Source: Bacteroidales bacterium
GTDB taxonomy: Bacteria > Bacteroidota > Bacteroidia > Bacteroidales > Muribaculaceae
Assembly: GCA_014800845.1 (NCBI GenBank)
Contig: JAAVFJ010000005.1
Coordinates: 1-64,000 of the forward strand
Length of the DNA: 64,000 bases
Reading direction: 5' to 3'
The notes beneath the pieces were generated by a model that was not told the origin of the DNA, searched no databases, and saw only the letters and a list, made by a program, of their open reading frames with translations. Both the position numbers and the translations under genes were made by a program. How positions within the stretch are numbered: the first letter of the stretch is position 1; every line of letters starts with the position of its first letter. This document shows positions 41,588 through 49,990 of this stretch, one piece after another.

Positions 41588-43838
41588 GCAGCCACAGCAG
41601 CCACCCGAAGAGGCTGAGAATTGCGCCTGTCTTCAGTCCGGGCGGGAAGTAATCAAACCGGATTTCGTGGCGCCCCGGCGGCACCACTATGGCACTCATG
41701 CCCAGATTGGCCACATAAATCTTTGTCTCCCTATCATCTACGTATGCCCGGAAGCCGGGGTCTGCCGGCACTGAGAAGAACATCAGTCGGGTCTGCTCTG
41801 AACGGGGCGCTATGGCGGTGAATCCGCGCGTAGTGCCCCTGAATTTTTCCGCATGCCCCTTGCGCCTCTCCGCCACGAGGGAATCAAGGGGCAGGTCAAA
41901 GCGGGCTTCCCCCACAGGCTTCACAATACCCTGAAGCTCAGCGGCATCACTTCTGCTCAACACTATGGAGCCAAGCATCAGGCGCGCCACATCCGGCTGC
42001 CTCTCGGTGAAACATTCCTGCAGGGCGTCCTCCAGCTCCTCACGCGGGAAATAACGGTCGTAACAGAAGCCTATGGGTATGTAATTGTCGTTGGAGTACA
42101 CCAGCAGGCGTCCGGCGCTCCGAAGCGTGTCGGGAGTTAGGCCGAAAGCATAAAGCGGCGGGGTGTAGTCAGCGGGATTACTCAGCTCCATCACCTCTCT
42201 GACTGAGAGCAACGCCGCATTGCTCTCGCGGTGGCGGCGCATTATGAATGTGGGCAGCGTCGGCTCCCCCTGAGTGAGGAGGAAATCATTGAGCGCCCGG
42301 TTCTTGACAGAATGGAAGCTGGTTATGCTCGGAATGTTGCTGTAGCAGCTATGGTTCTGCACAGCGCGCGAGGGGAGCACGTCGGTGCGATAGGTGAAGT
42401 AAGTGCTGTCGGAATGTGGCACCGGGTTGTTCACGAAATAATTTGTCAGAATCATGTCGCGCTCCCCCGGCATCGGTTCATACCTTAGCGTAAGCGTGTT
42501 CACACACGCTATCACGCCACCCATCAGCACTACGGCAGCAGTCAGTTTGCGTGTGGTGAAGCCCCCGATGAAGCAGGCCGCAAAGAGCACACAGCCCAGC
42601 CCCCAGAGCACCGGGGAAATCACCCCGGGTATGTGCGCCCAGAAGCTCCACATCGGGATATAATTTATGACTTTTATGGCATAAAAGGCGAGCGGCCCCA
42701 CAAGCATCACCGCGGCATATATCCAATAATGCCTTACGTTCCCCTCCCTGATGAGGCACAGTGTGGCTACTATGGCGAAAAGCACTATGGCAAAGGCCCA
42801 GCGGCCATAGATGATTGAGGCGCCGAAGGAGAAGACAGCGTTGAGGGGGGTGAGGTAGACCACGGTGAGGCTTATCAGCAACCAGGAAAGCCATGACTTC
42901 AGATGCGTGGCTATGTAGGCGCTCGCCATGCAGAGACTCACCACGGGCAGGTAGAAATGGCCGGAGGAAAACTCGAAGAAGAAGGGGGTGGAAACCAGAT
43001 TCTCGGTGTATTCCGGCATAAACATGCAGCACAATTTGCGCAGAAACACCCACAGATGGTTGGGCCCGTCATAGTACGAGAGGTCCACCATTACGTTGCG
43101 GGCAGTGCCGCTGTTGCAGAGTATCACCGGCAGGAGCAGCAGGCAACTCATCAGCAATCCCAACAGCACGGCATAGATCCCGCGCCCCAGCGTAGACAGA
43201 CGCCGGCCGCGCGGCACGCTCCATATCCTGAAAAGCACATATATCCCCCCAAGCATCAGGTCGAGGGCCCCGAAATAGAAGTTGGTGAAGAGGCAGGCGA
43301 ACACCGTCAGCGCCAGCATGGCCACGCTGCGCCGTCTGCCGTCAAGCAGATTCTCTATGGCTATCAGCAGCAGCGGGAAGAGGATGGTGAGCAGCGGAAA
43401 GGTGTAATAGAAAAAGCTGAGTATGGCATAGGAGCTCAGCGCATACATCAACGCTCCGAGCCGCGACAGATTCTCGTCAAACCCCAGGCGTAGCAGATAA
43501 GCCATAGCCGCCACTCCGTTGAGCAGGAACATGGCGTAGATGCTGAGTATTACCCCTACGCCTATGTACTTCAGCGGAAAGAGCGCACAGAACGCTGCGA
43601 AGGGGTTGCCCACGGTGTAGAAACCGTTGGAGCCGAGGAAGTTGTCGCCAATCAGCTGGTTCCAGGTCCACCAGGGTGCGCCCGATGCCATCATCCGCTT
43701 GAATTCGACTATGAGCGGCACTATCTGCGTGAGGGCATCACACGCAAACCGCCCCTCCACAACACCGCTTAGAGTCAGAAATACGGGCAGAAGTGCTAAC
43801 GTGCAGATAGCGCTGAGCGTGAGTAAAAGTGACTTCAT
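41526..43838 (-). CDS. YfhO-family membrane protein
   Basis: 770 residues with about 13 membrane spans and a soluble extracytoplasmic domain near the C-terminus, ending with one more span (AILSLFGWLLWLLRLC). The N-terminal GDNFLGSNGFYTVGNPFAAFCALFP and SSYAILSFFYYTFPLLTILFPLLLIAIE, then HSCYSNIPSITSFHSVKNRALNDFL, are typical of YfhO, a GT-C-like family implicated in glycosylating lipoteichoic acids or other envelope polymers in some bacteria. It is the last gene of a six-gene minus-strand run and follows the GH13 gene by 41 bases. Substrate unknown. Confidence 0.85.
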   Translation of the reverse strand: MKSLLLTLSAICTLALLPVFLTLSGVVEGRFACDALTQIVPLIVEFKRMMASGAPWWTWNQLIGDNFLGSNGFYTVGNPFAAFCALFPLKYIGVGVILSIYAMFLLNGVAAMAYLLRLGFDENLSRLGALMYALSSYAILSFFYYTFPLLTILFPLLLIAIENLLDGRRRSVAMLALTVFACLFTNFYFGALDLMLGGIYVLFRIWSVPRGRRLSTLGRGIYAVLLGLLMSCLLLLPVILCNSGTARNVMVDLSYYDGPNHLWVFLRKLCCMFMPEYTENLVSTPFFFEFSSGHFYLPVVSLCMASAYIATHLKSWLSWLLISLTVVYLTPLNAVFSFGASIIYGRWAFAIVLFAIVATLCLIREGNVRHYWIYAAVMLVGPLAFYAIKVINYIPMWSFWAHIPGVISPVLWGLGCVLFAACFIGGFTTRKLTAAVVLMGGVIACVNTLTLRYEPMPGERDMILTNYFVNNPVPHSDSTYFTYRTDVLPSRAVQNHSCYSNIPSITSFHSVKNRALNDFLLTQGEPTLPTFIMRRHRESNAALLSVREVMELSNPADYTPPLYAFGLTPDTLRSAGRLLVYSNDNYIPIGFCYDRYFPREELEDALQECFTERQPDVARLMLGSIVLSRSDAAELQGIVKPVGEARFDLPLDSLVAERRKGHAEKFRGTTRGFTAIAPRSEQTRLMFFSVPADPGFRAYVDDRETKIYVANLGMSAIVVPPGRHEIRFDYFPPGLKTGAILSLFGWLLWLLRLCRPSSLLRRVRWPRLQP

Positions 43839-43879
43839 ACGTGTCTGGAGGGGCCGGTAAGCGGGATATAAAGGGGAGA

Positions 43880-45280
43880 TTACTTATCAGTAAGAATCAT
43901 GAACTGCCAGGGTTGCAGCGTCTCGGGTAGCTTGGCATCGGCTGAGGTGAAGTAGTCGGTCTTGCCCTTCACTGAGGGGGCTTTGCCTTTCCACTTCAGG
44001 GGCTGGGGCTCGTCGCTCATGTTGATGATTACCATCACCTCATCCTCCGGGAGCACGCGTGAGAAGGCGTAGATGTCGGGGCTTTGGGTCATGTGGCGCA
44101 CCATCTTGCCGCCGCGCTTGCCGGCACGCAGAGCGGGGTGGTTATGCTTCAGGGAGTTCAGCATGGTGTAGAAGGTGGTGAACTCGTTGGCCTTGTAATC
44201 GGGCTGCACGGTGTCGATTTCGAAGAATTCGAAGGGATGGTTGAAGCCCACCTCCTGGCCGGTGTACATCATGGGCATGCCGGGGAGGGTGTAGCTCAGC
44301 ACTGCAAACGCGCCGAGGCCGCGGCCATAGCGCTCAAACTCGGTACCCTCCCAGGAGTTGAGGTCATGGTTGGTCACCATGTTCATACGTATGCTACCCT
44401 GCGGATAGCTCAGCTCCTGAGCCTGAAGCAGTGAGTCAATGGCAAGCGCGTTCACCACGGGGAGTTTCTGACCATGTTCCTTGGCATAGCGGTTCACACC
44501 CTTGGTGGCTGCTATGGCGTTGAACACATCCTTCATGGGCCACGCATAGTCTGCGTTAAATGCCTTTGAGGTCAGCTCGGGCTTGGCAGCCTCAGCCAGC
44601 ATGAACACAGGTTTGATTGCCTCGAGCTGCGGACGGGCTTCCTCCCAGAAATCGGTGGGAACCTCCATAGCCACATCGCAACGGTAGCCATCAATGTCGC
44701 ACTCCTCCACCCAGAATTTCAAGGCGTCGAGCATGGCGGCGCGGGTCGCGGGATTAGAGTAGTCAAGCTTATAGGTATCTGTCCAGTCGAAGGGTCCGAA
44801 CATCTCACCCCCTTCGTTGCGGGCATAGAGACCGGGGTTTTCGGTTACCCAGGAATTGTCGCAACCGGTGTGGTTACAGACCTCGTCGAGTATCACTTTG
44901 ATGCCGAGGGCGTGGGCACGCTTCACGAAATCCTTGAAATCGTCGAGGGTGCCGAATTCGGGGTTCACGGCTTTGTAATCCTTCACGGCGTAATAGGAGC
45001 CCAGAGTACCCTTGCGGTTGAGCTCGCTGATGGGGTGGATAGGCATAAGCCAGACTATGTCTACTCCCAACTGCTTGAGGCGGGGGAGCTCATCGCTCAT
45101 GGATTTAAGGGTACGACCCTGTGTGCCCTGACGCAGATTAGCCTCGTAGATTACGGCGGTTTCCGCCCACTCGGGGAGATTGGCTGTTGTGGTGGTTTTG
45201 CCAAGCTCCTGAGCACACAGTGCGGGAGTGAATGCTGAGGCAGCCGCCAGCATCATCGCGGCAAGTTTTGCATGATTCAT
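43880..45280 (-). CDS. Periplasmic or surface GH13 alpha-amylase family protein
   Basis: 466 residues with a signal peptide (MNHAKLAAMMLAAASAFTPALCA). The GH13 barrel shows VIYEANLRQGT, the nucleophile Asp202 in DGYRCDVAMEV, acid/base Glu230 in MLAEAAKPE and the third acid in TNHDLNSWEG (Asp306). The catalytic set is complete, so alpha-glucan hydrolysis or transglycosylation is likely. Exported form fits starch or maltodextrin use in the periplasm. No susCD pair is near; instead the gene sits between a flippase (22 bases upstream) and a YfhO gene, which is odd for an amylase. Confidence 0.9.
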   Translation of the reverse strand: MNHAKLAAMMLAAASAFTPALCAQELGKTTTTANLPEWAETAVIYEANLRQGTQGRTLKSMSDELPRLKQLGVDIVWLMPIHPISELNRKGTLGSYYAVKDYKAVNPEFGTLDDFKDFVKRAHALGIKVILDEVCNHTGCDNSWVTENPGLYARNEGGEMFGPFDWTDTYKLDYSNPATRAAMLDALKFWVEECDIDGYRCDVAMEVPTDFWEEARPQLEAIKPVFMLAEAAKPELTSKAFNADYAWPMKDVFNAIAATKGVNRYAKEHGQKLPVVNALAIDSLLQAQELSYPQGSIRMNMVTNHDLNSWEGTEFERYGRGLGAFAVLSYTLPGMPMMYTGQEVGFNHPFEFFEIDTVQPDYKANEFTTFYTMLNSLKHNHPALRAGKRGGKMVRHMTQSPDIYAFSRVLPEDEVMVIINMSDEPQPLKWKGKAPSVKGKTDYFTSADAKLPETLQPWQFMILTDK

Positions 45281-45302
45281 AATTAGATATTATTTAGTTA
45301 AA

Positions 45303-46772
45303 CTACATGGGATTCTTTCGATGAAATCGGGATAAAATATACTGTTTGGCCTCAGCATACATTGGGTCGCGGAGTAGCGAGAGCATGGGTACATAAAGCG
45401 CCAAACCCACTAATATCTGTAAGCCGAGCATAAGCACCTCACCGCAATGAAGCTGCGTTACGGCCCACATCGCCGTAAGCGCGGGTATCAGCGGCAACAG
45501 ATAGTGCCACATGCCGCTCATAAGCTTTCGCATGGAGATGCCGGTGGAGCGCGTAACTCGAATTAACATATAGGTGTATGTGACTATTGAAGCGCCTAAC
45601 TGCCCCCACACAAGTGCCTCAACTGTGCCAAAGGGGATTGTGGCGGCTATGGCTATCAGGGTGCAGGCATCCTTTACCCCCTCTACCACTACGAGACTCT
45701 TGGCATATCCCAATGCCAACAGATAGTTGGTGCACAACGAGATGTAGATTACCAACGCGCCTCGGACCATGAGTATCTGAAACAGCGGGATGGCGTCGTC
45801 CCACTTATGCCCGAACAGGGTGTGAAACACCGGCGCGGCCATAACGGCGAGCCCCAACATGAAGGGGAGCGTCATGAATCCCGTGAGGCGCGCCACGCGG
45901 GCCATCATCGCCCTGAACTGGTCAGCCTCATCCTGGAATTTGGAGAGCACGGGCACGAAGGTGGCGGTCACTATCTGCGACAAGGAGGCGCTTCCCATCT
46001 TGCTCCATTTGTCAGCCTGCGTGTACACACCCAGCGCTACGATGGAGTAGTAGGAGCCTATCACGAAGGAGTAGATGTGCAGAAAGAGGGTGTTGAGAAA
46101 TGAGGAGGAGAAGACCCCCAGCCCCACGCGATAGATTTCTTTCAGCGATTTCATCGAGAAAATCAGCCGCGGAAGCCAGTCACTCTTGAACCAGAGCCAC
46201 CCGGTCTTTATCGCCGCGAGCGCTATCGTCTGCCACACGAGTGCCCAGGCGCCGGCCCCGGACAGCGCCAGAACAATGCCGAGCACCCCCGAGAGAATCA
46301 GCCCTAACAGATTAGCCACGGCTATTTGCTTCACGTCCATCGCCTTCATCAGTCGGTTGGTCTGAACTATCCCCAGACCGTTGAGTATAAAGCTCAGAAA
46401 CATAACGCGGCTCAGTGGTATCAGCGCGAGATTGTCCCTGAAGATATGAGCTATCAGCGGGGCGGCGGCGTAAAGAATTATGTAGGTGACTACACTGACT
46501 ATCAGGTTAAACCAGAAGACGGTGCTGTAATCCTCGTCGGTCGGAGTCTTTTTCTGAAGCAGAGCCGCCCCGAAGCCGCTGTCCACAAACAGGATGCCGA
46601 AGGCCTGAAACACCAGGATGGCTCCCACAAGACCGAAATCCTCCTGCGTCAGCACATTGGCAAGCACTATGCCTGTGATGCCGTAGAGCACCTGCTGCGC
46701 GAAGCGGTCTATGGTGTTCCACTTCAGCGTGCGAGCCGTGGCTTTCTTTAGATTTCCTGCTTCAGCGGTCAC
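45303..46772 (-). CDS. Polysaccharide flippase (PST family, second copy)
   Basis: 489 residues starting at GTG 46772, with 12-14 membrane spans. The N-terminal ARTLKWNTIDRFAQQVLYGI and LTQEDFGLVGAILVFQAFGILFVDSGFG are characteristic of PST-type oligosaccharide flippases. It is related to the protein at 1406-2854 (both have FGLVG or FGMVA plus VDSGF or VESGM segments). It follows the DUF2807 gene by 12 bases and precedes the GH13 gene by 22, so it is co-transcribed with them. Substrate unknown. Confidence 0.9.
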   Translation of the reverse strand: MTAEAGNLKKATARTLKWNTIDRFAQQVLYGITGIVLANVLTQEDFGLVGAILVFQAFGILFVDSGFGAALLQKKTPTDEDYSTVFWFNLIVSVVTYIILYAAAPLIAHIFRDNLALIPLSRVMFLSFILNGLGIVQTNRLMKAMDVKQIAVANLLGLILSGVLGIVLALSGAGAWALVWQTIALAAIKTGWLWFKSDWLPRLIFSMKSLKEIYRVGLGVFSSSFLNTLFLHIYSFVIGSYYSIVALGVYTQADKWSKMGSASLSQIVTATFVPVLSKFQDEADQFRAMMARVARLTGFMTLPFMLGLAVMAAPVFHTLFGHKWDDAIPLFQILMVRGALVIYISLCTNYLLALGYAKSLVVVEGVKDACTLIAIAATIPFGTVEALVWGQLGASIVTYTYMLIRVTRSTGISMRKLMSGMWHYLLPLIPALTAMWAVTQLHCGEVLMLGLQILVGLALYVPMLSLLRDPMYAEAKQYILSRFHRKNPM

Positions 46773-46784
46773 AATTACCTCGGA

Positions 46785-47501
46785 TTAATCGGTGATTTTA
46801 GGGTCGCGGTCCATAGGCATCAGCTTGCCCAGACCGGACTTCTTGATTTTGCCGGGAGTGCCCTTGTAGTGCACGCGCGTGGTGCCGAGCCCCTTCAGCA
46901 CAAGTTGCTTTACGGGTTGACAATAGATGTCGCCACCCCCTAAAACACGGCAGGTGACTTCGTCGGCAGCTACATCGCGGGCGTCGATACAGCCGGTGCC
47001 AACGAGTCTGTAGAGAGCTTTGTCGGCACGCCCGGAAACCGCAATAGTGCCGCGTCCGGTAGCTATCGCCGCATGCAGCTTACCAATATTGATGCCGGGG
47101 AGCTCGATGCTGCCATTATCCATCAGCACCACCTTGAGATTTCCCACTCTCGGCAGGCGCTCTATGCGCACTCGCCCCGTGGAGCTGCTTTCGGCATAAT
47201 TGAGCGAGTCAGTGTAGACCATCACCTCGGGCACACGCTCAGTTCTTTCGATGAAATCGGGGGAAATCATCACTTTCAACTTCGAGGCGCCACCCTCCAC
47301 CATCACTGCGTCGGCATTCTCCTCCGGGCAGTAGAAGCGGACGTAGCCCGCGGAGTCAGGCACACACCGGCAGGTCACATCCATGTCGTTAACTACCGTC
47401 AGCGAAGAGAAGGGGCCGACCTTTAATTCATGCCAGCGGCTCTGAGCCTTTGCTCCGGCCAGCGCACAACAAATCAGAATAAATGTCAACAGTCTTTTCA
47501 T
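46785..47501 (-). CDS. DUF2807-type secreted protein
   Basis: 238 residues from ATG 47501, with a signal peptide (MKRLLTFILICCALAGAKA). The mature part is a beta-helix-like series (GPFSSLTVVNDMDVTCRC, KLKVMISPDF, VRIERLPRVGNLKVVLMDNGSIELPGINIG, GCIDARDVAADEVTCRVLGGGDIYC) matching the DUF2807 (GIN/adhesin-head-like) family common in Bacteroidota. No catalytic motif. Two bases separate it from the stop of dusB. Possibly an envelope stress or adhesion protein; function unknown. Confidence 0.82.
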   Translation of the reverse strand: MKRLLTFILICCALAGAKAQSRWHELKVGPFSSLTVVNDMDVTCRCVPDSAGYVRFYCPEENADAVMVEGGASKLKVMISPDFIERTERVPEVMVYTDSLNYAESSSTGRVRIERLPRVGNLKVVLMDNGSIELPGINIGKLHAAIATGRGTIAVSGRADKALYRLVGTGCIDARDVAADEVTCRVLGGGDIYCQPVKQLVLKGLGTTRVHYKGTPGKIKKSGLGKLMPMDRDPKITD

Positions 47502-47503
47502 AA

Positions 47504-48484
47504 TCAATTCAGGTATTTTTCTTCGATTTCATCGAGAATTTCGTGCAGCTCCTGCAGCTTGGCGGCGCGGAGCATGGCTATTCTTGTGCTTCGGAAGTTG
47601 GGTATCCCCTTAAAGAGCGGAGTGGCAGCCAGGTGGCGACGGATATGCAGTATGCCGCGATATTCATCTATGCTCTCCACACTCTCGCGTATCTGGCGGC
47701 GAAGCAGCTCCATCTTCTCTGCGTTGGAAAGGGGCGTGTAGCTCCCCCTGTCCAGAAACTCGCGTATCTCCCGGAATATCCAGGGGGCACCGAAGGCGGC
47801 ACGCCCCACCATGATGCCATCTACTCCATACTTCTCGAAATTGGCCAGCGCCGTCTGCGCATCAGTCACATCGCCGTTGCCTATCACGGGAATCTCCAAC
47901 TCCGACATTTGCTTCAATTCACCTATCAGTGTCCAGTCAGCCTGACCATTATACATCTGGCTGCGGGTGCGCCCATGCACCGTGAGAGCCTTGATGCCGC
48001 AGTCCTGAAGCTGCAGGGCCAACTCCTTGATAATCTTGTTCTCGCAATCCCAACCAAGGCGTGTCTTGACCGTAACCGGCAGAGAGACAGCGTCTACCAC
48101 CTGCTTGGTTATAGAGAGAAGCTTCGGCACATCGCGCAGCATGCCTGCGCCAGCCCCCTTGCCGGCCACCCGCTTCACCGGACAGCCGAAGTTTATGTCT
48201 ATCACATCGGGCTCGGCGCGCTCCACTATCTTGGCAGCCTCCACCATAGCCTCCGGCTCACGACCATAGATCTGAATGGCCACGGGCCTTTCGGCATCGC
48301 GCACCTCCAGCTTTCTCACCGTGGACGACACATCGCGCACGAGCGCCTCGGCAGATACAAACTCGGTCGTAACCATGGCCGCGCCCATCTCTCTGCATAT
48401 CAGGCGGAAAGAGGGGTCAGTGACATCCTCCATAGGGGCGAGCACCACCGGCCGGTAACCTAAATCTATGTCAGCTATCTTCAT
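47504..48484 (-). CDS. dusB: tRNA-dihydrouridine synthase
   Basis: 326 residues from ATG 48484; the open frame runs 52 codons further upstream into the M16 gene but those codons look non-coding. The FMN-binding barrel shows PMEDVTDPSFR, the catalytic Cys101 in NFGCPVKRVAGKGAGAGML, TVHGRTRSQMYNGQADW and GNGDVTDA. It reduces uridine to dihydrouridine in tRNA D-loops using NADPH. It lies 10 bases after the M16 peptidase gene and 2 bases before the DUF2807 gene. Confidence 0.94.
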   Translation of the reverse strand: MKIADIDLGYRPVVLAPMEDVTDPSFRLICREMGAAMVTTEFVSAEALVRDVSSTVRKLEVRDAERPVAIQIYGREPEAMVEAAKIVERAEPDVIDINFGCPVKRVAGKGAGAGMLRDVPKLLSITKQVVDAVSLPVTVKTRLGWDCENKIIKELALQLQDCGIKALTVHGRTRSQMYNGQADWTLIGELKQMSELEIPVIGNGDVTDAQTALANFEKYGVDGIMVGRAAFGAPWIFREIREFLDRGSYTPLSNAEKMELLRRQIRESVESIDEYRGILHIRRHLAATPLFKGIPNFRSTRIAMLRAAKLQELHEILDEIEEKYLN

Positions 48485-48494
48485 GATTGTGAGT

Positions 48495-49715
48495 TTATTT
48501 GTAAGTAAGCACTGAGAGGCCCGGTTTGAGAATCTCTTCGGCGCACTCGCGCATCTGCTCCGGGGTGATGGAGTAGAGAATATCGTTGGCCTCGGCACGG
48601 CTAAGAATCTTGTCGTAGCGCAGAAGCTGGCGTCCGGCATTGCTCACGCGCTTGTTTATAGCAGAGTTCAGAATCTCGGTTCGCCCGGCGAAATTGCGGC
48701 GTAAGCGCTCAAAAGCGCCCGGTTTCATCGGGTTTTCCGCCATCTTCTCAAGCAGACGGTTGATGAGCCGGCGACACCTCTTTTCGTTCCCCTCGGCGCA
48801 ACCGAAGTAGATGCTGAATGAACCGGCATCAGTGTACAGATTACTCGAAGCATCCACGGTGTAGACATATCCGCGCTTCTCCCTCAGCTCTCGATACAGC
48901 AGCGAATTCATGCCGGAGCCTAAATGATGACGCAGCAGCGTGAGTGCATGACGCCGCGGATCATAGCAATCAAAAATGCGCGAAGCCATGATTGTGTGAC
49001 ACTGGCTCAGTCCCTTAGTGCGTTCTATCTCAAAGGGTTCTATGCCGGGCGATTGCGGACGTGACTGCACCGTCTCTCTGGCGGCTATCACCTTCATGTA
49101 GCGCTCTATCTGCTTGCGGATTTTAGCCACGGGCATATCGGCCACACAACTGAGCACCATGTTCTGAGGGGTGTAAAGGTTTCTGACATATCGATGTGCA
49201 TCGTCGGGACTGATGGTCTCCACGCTTGCGCAGCTGCCCAAAATGTTGTGACCGAGCTGCGAACCGGCAAATATCAAATCGGCCATTTCGTCGAAGATAG
49301 CCTCGTCGGGCGCGTCTATATCGCTCTTAATCTCCTCATATATAATGGTTTTCTCGCGCTCCAGCTCAGCTGCGGGGAACGAAGGATTGCCAACTATGTC
49401 GGCCAGCAACTCCAAGCCGCGCGAGAGCTGGCCGGTGGGGGTAATGACGTAGTAAGCAGTCAGTTCGCGCGAGGTGTAGGCATTGAGGCCGCCACCCACA
49501 TCTTCAGCGCGGGCATTAATCTGCCAGCCGCTGCGCTTGCCTGTGCCGCGAAACACCGTGTGCTCCACGAAATGCGCAAGCCCTTGACGGTCAGCAAAAT
49601 CATCGCGGCTACCCGCATTGATGTTAAGCTGACAATAAGATGGCCCGTCGAAACTGCGCACCACACAGCGCAGCCCCGAAGGCAAAGTAAATATCTCAAA
49701 GTTGTCCACTGTCAT
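48495..49715 (-). CDS. M16-family zinc peptidase
   Basis: 406 residues from ATG 49715; upstream in-frame codons include the promoter box and are excluded. The inverted zinc motif H-x-x-E-H is visible as AHFVEHTVFRGTGKR (His48, Glu51, His52), with the third ligand in IIYEEIKSDID (about Glu127). A single M16 unit is followed by the inactive-like second half with a GSGMNSLLYRELREKRGYVYTV segment. Homologues include processing-peptidase-like and pitrilysin enzymes. It heads the six-gene run and has its own TAATTTTG box. Confidence 0.92.
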   Translation of the reverse strand: MTVDNFEIFTLPSGLRCVVRSFDGPSYCQLNINAGSRDDFADRQGLAHFVEHTVFRGTGKRSGWQINARAEDVGGGLNAYTSRELTAYYVITPTGQLSRGLELLADIVGNPSFPAAELEREKTIIYEEIKSDIDAPDEAIFDEMADLIFAGSQLGHNILGSCASVETISPDDAHRYVRNLYTPQNMVLSCVADMPVAKIRKQIERYMKVIAARETVQSRPQSPGIEPFEIERTKGLSQCHTIMASRIFDCYDPRRHALTLLRHHLGSGMNSLLYRELREKRGYVYTVDASSNLYTDAGSFSIYFGCAEGNEKRCRRLINRLLEKMAENPMKPGAFERLRRNFAGRTEILNSAINKRVSNAGRQLLRYDKILSRAEANDILYSITPEQMRECAEEILKPGLSVLTYK

Positions 49716-49750
49716 AATCAAGTGTCTTAGCTTCATTAACTTGCAACTTA

Positions 49751-49758
49751 CAAAATTA
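49751..49758 (-). promoter_or_regulatory. Promoter -7 box for the M16 operon
   Basis: The minus strand reads TAATTTTG, a perfect consensus, 36 bases upstream of ATG 49715. It probably drives the M16-dusB-DUF2807-flippase-GH13-YfhO run. Confidence 0.6.
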
Positions 49759-49886
49759 GCTAAAAATCCCCACCTCTGCAAATCCACAACGCAACTCCCC
49801 CGGAACTTCCGCATGAATTACATAAAAATCCATTCATGTGTAAAAACATTTCTTGTATTTCTTCTGCAGAACTGCCAAAGATTTAC

Positions 49887-49894
49887 TAACTTTG
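49887..49894 (+). promoter_or_regulatory. Promoter -7 box for the TPR/HTH regulator
   Basis: TAACTTTG followed by C, a perfect consensus, 96 bases upstream of ATG 49991. The predicted leader contains palindromic element D. Confidence 0.55.
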
Positions 49895-49931
49895 CAGGTG
49901 AAAAACTCTCAGGAAAGTTTCCATATTGTTT

Positions 49932-49962
49932 CAGAGAGTGTTTGAATTTAAACACCCTCTCA
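49932..49962. repeat. Short palindromic element D
   Basis: AGAGAGTGTTTGAATTTAAA runs directly into CACCCTCTCA, an almost perfect fold-back about 30 bp long. Its halves match the left and right ends of element C joined together. It lies in the leader of the DUF6377-like gene between the -7 box and the ATG. Confidence 0.65.
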
Positions 49963-49990
49963 GAAGCTTTCATATTCTATCCGTTCTCTC

